Part shown: positions 63,791-64,000 of the stretch, piece after piece
How positions within the stretch are numbered: the stretch's first letter is position 1
How the letters are laid out: the number at the start of each line of letters is the position of its first letter
Assembly: GCA_964584165.1 (NCBI GenBank)
Contig: CAZOYW010000011.1
Span: forward strand, 1-64,000
DNA: 64,000 nt
Reading direction: 5' to 3'
Origin: CAZKCI01 sp964584165
GTDB taxonomy: Bacteria > Auribacterota > Erginobacteria > Erginobacterales > CAZKCI01
Translations under genes and position numbers: made by a program
The notes under the pieces: model-generated
What the model saw: only the letters and a program-made list of their open reading frames with translations
What the model was told of the DNA's origin: nothing
Databases searched by the model: none

Positions 63791-64000
63791 ATGTCCGAGG
63801 CATTGGGAATGATCGAAACCCGGGGATTCGCTTCCATGGTCGAGGCCGCCGACGCGATGGTCAAGGCCGCCAAGGTGGAGCTGGTCGGCTACGAGAAGAT
63901 CGGCGGGGGCTACGTCACCGCCATCGTCCGCGGCGACGTCGCGGCCTGCAAGGCCTCCGTCGAGGCCGGCGCCCGGGGCGCGGAGAAGGTCGGGGAGCTG
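63791..64000 (+). CDS. Hexameric microcompartment shell protein (BMC-H), cut by the window end
   Basis: 70 codons visible, in frame to the last base. The protein begins MSEALGMIETRGFASMVEAA with AADAMVKAAKVELVGYEKIG and GYVTAIVRGDVAACKASVEA following, the standard PduA/EutM-type single BMC domain (about 95 aa when complete). A strong AAGGAGG lies 6 nt before the ATG, much stronger than for the BMC-T gene, as expected for the most abundant shell subunit. Coupled downstream of BMC-T by 230 bp of repeats and a hairpin leader, which could give it independent expression. Confidence 0.93.
   Translation, partial: MSEALGMIETRGFASMVEAADAMVKAAKVELVGYEKIGGGYVTAIVRGDVAACKASVEAGARGAEKVGEL

Overview
The window is GC-rich bacterial DNA, about two thirds G+C by eye, with dense genes, high-GC third positions, Shine-Dalgarno starts and one scaffold gap. 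The organism looks like an uncultured saccharolytic Gram-negative-type bacterium. Features pointing that way are secreted proteins with long Pro/Thr-rich linkers and FG-GAP/SBBP/CARDB/beta-helix modules, secreted FAD oxidoreductase and sulfatase-fold lipoproteins, microcompartment shell genes and many dispersed palindromes. This fits the PVC/Auribacterota/Omnitrophota neighbourhood; the placement is inference, and no rRNA is present.

Layout. 0-20 kb: hisF; a giant secreted S8 protease; a CDF metal exporter; a two-gene unit for a C25-like peptidase and a secreted GloVer-repeat protein; a PaaX-like regulator surrounded by CGATCG-centred palindromes; a nitrilase-family amidase with a small secreted protein; pgeF; a D-aminoacylase with an oligopeptide-binding lipoprotein; and a membrane GT-C/TPR protein. 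20.4-28.7 kb: a surface protein of about 2.7 kDa-thousand residues (roughly 2,690 aa) interrupted by a 100-N gap, then a CAT-anticodon tRNA. 29-36 kb, minus strand: a housekeeping cluster grpE-dnaJ-rsmE-nif3-dnaG-rpoD. 36.4-45 kb: two large secreted BNR-like proteins, a 79-aa Cys-rich peptide and a secreted FAD oxidoreductase. 45-61.5 kb: a surface-glycan region with two alkaline-phosphatase-fold lipoproteins, a polysaccharide pyruvyl transferase, a GT4 glycosyltransferase, three GT-C enzymes, a Wzz-like protein, a clan-A glycosidase, a radical SAM/SPASM protein and GtrA. 61.6-64 kb: a REC/HD-GYP regulator, then the start of a bacterial microcompartment locus (BMC-T, then a BMC-H cut by the window end).

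Strongest unusual signals: (1) the same 40-residue repeat occurs exactly six times in each of five otherwise unrelated secreted proteins, suggesting a closed six-bladed propeller used as a shared module; (2) the Cys-rich peptide carries six aromatic-x-Cys motifs in 34 residues; (3) four tandem hairpins with compensatory stem changes lie directly in front of a TTG-initiated glycosyltransferase; (4) a palindrome family surrounds the PaaX-like gene and recurs at that glycosyltransferase; (5) a second palindrome family supplies the TAG stop codons of two genes; (6) the assembly gap is flanked by the same 55 bp and closes in frame.
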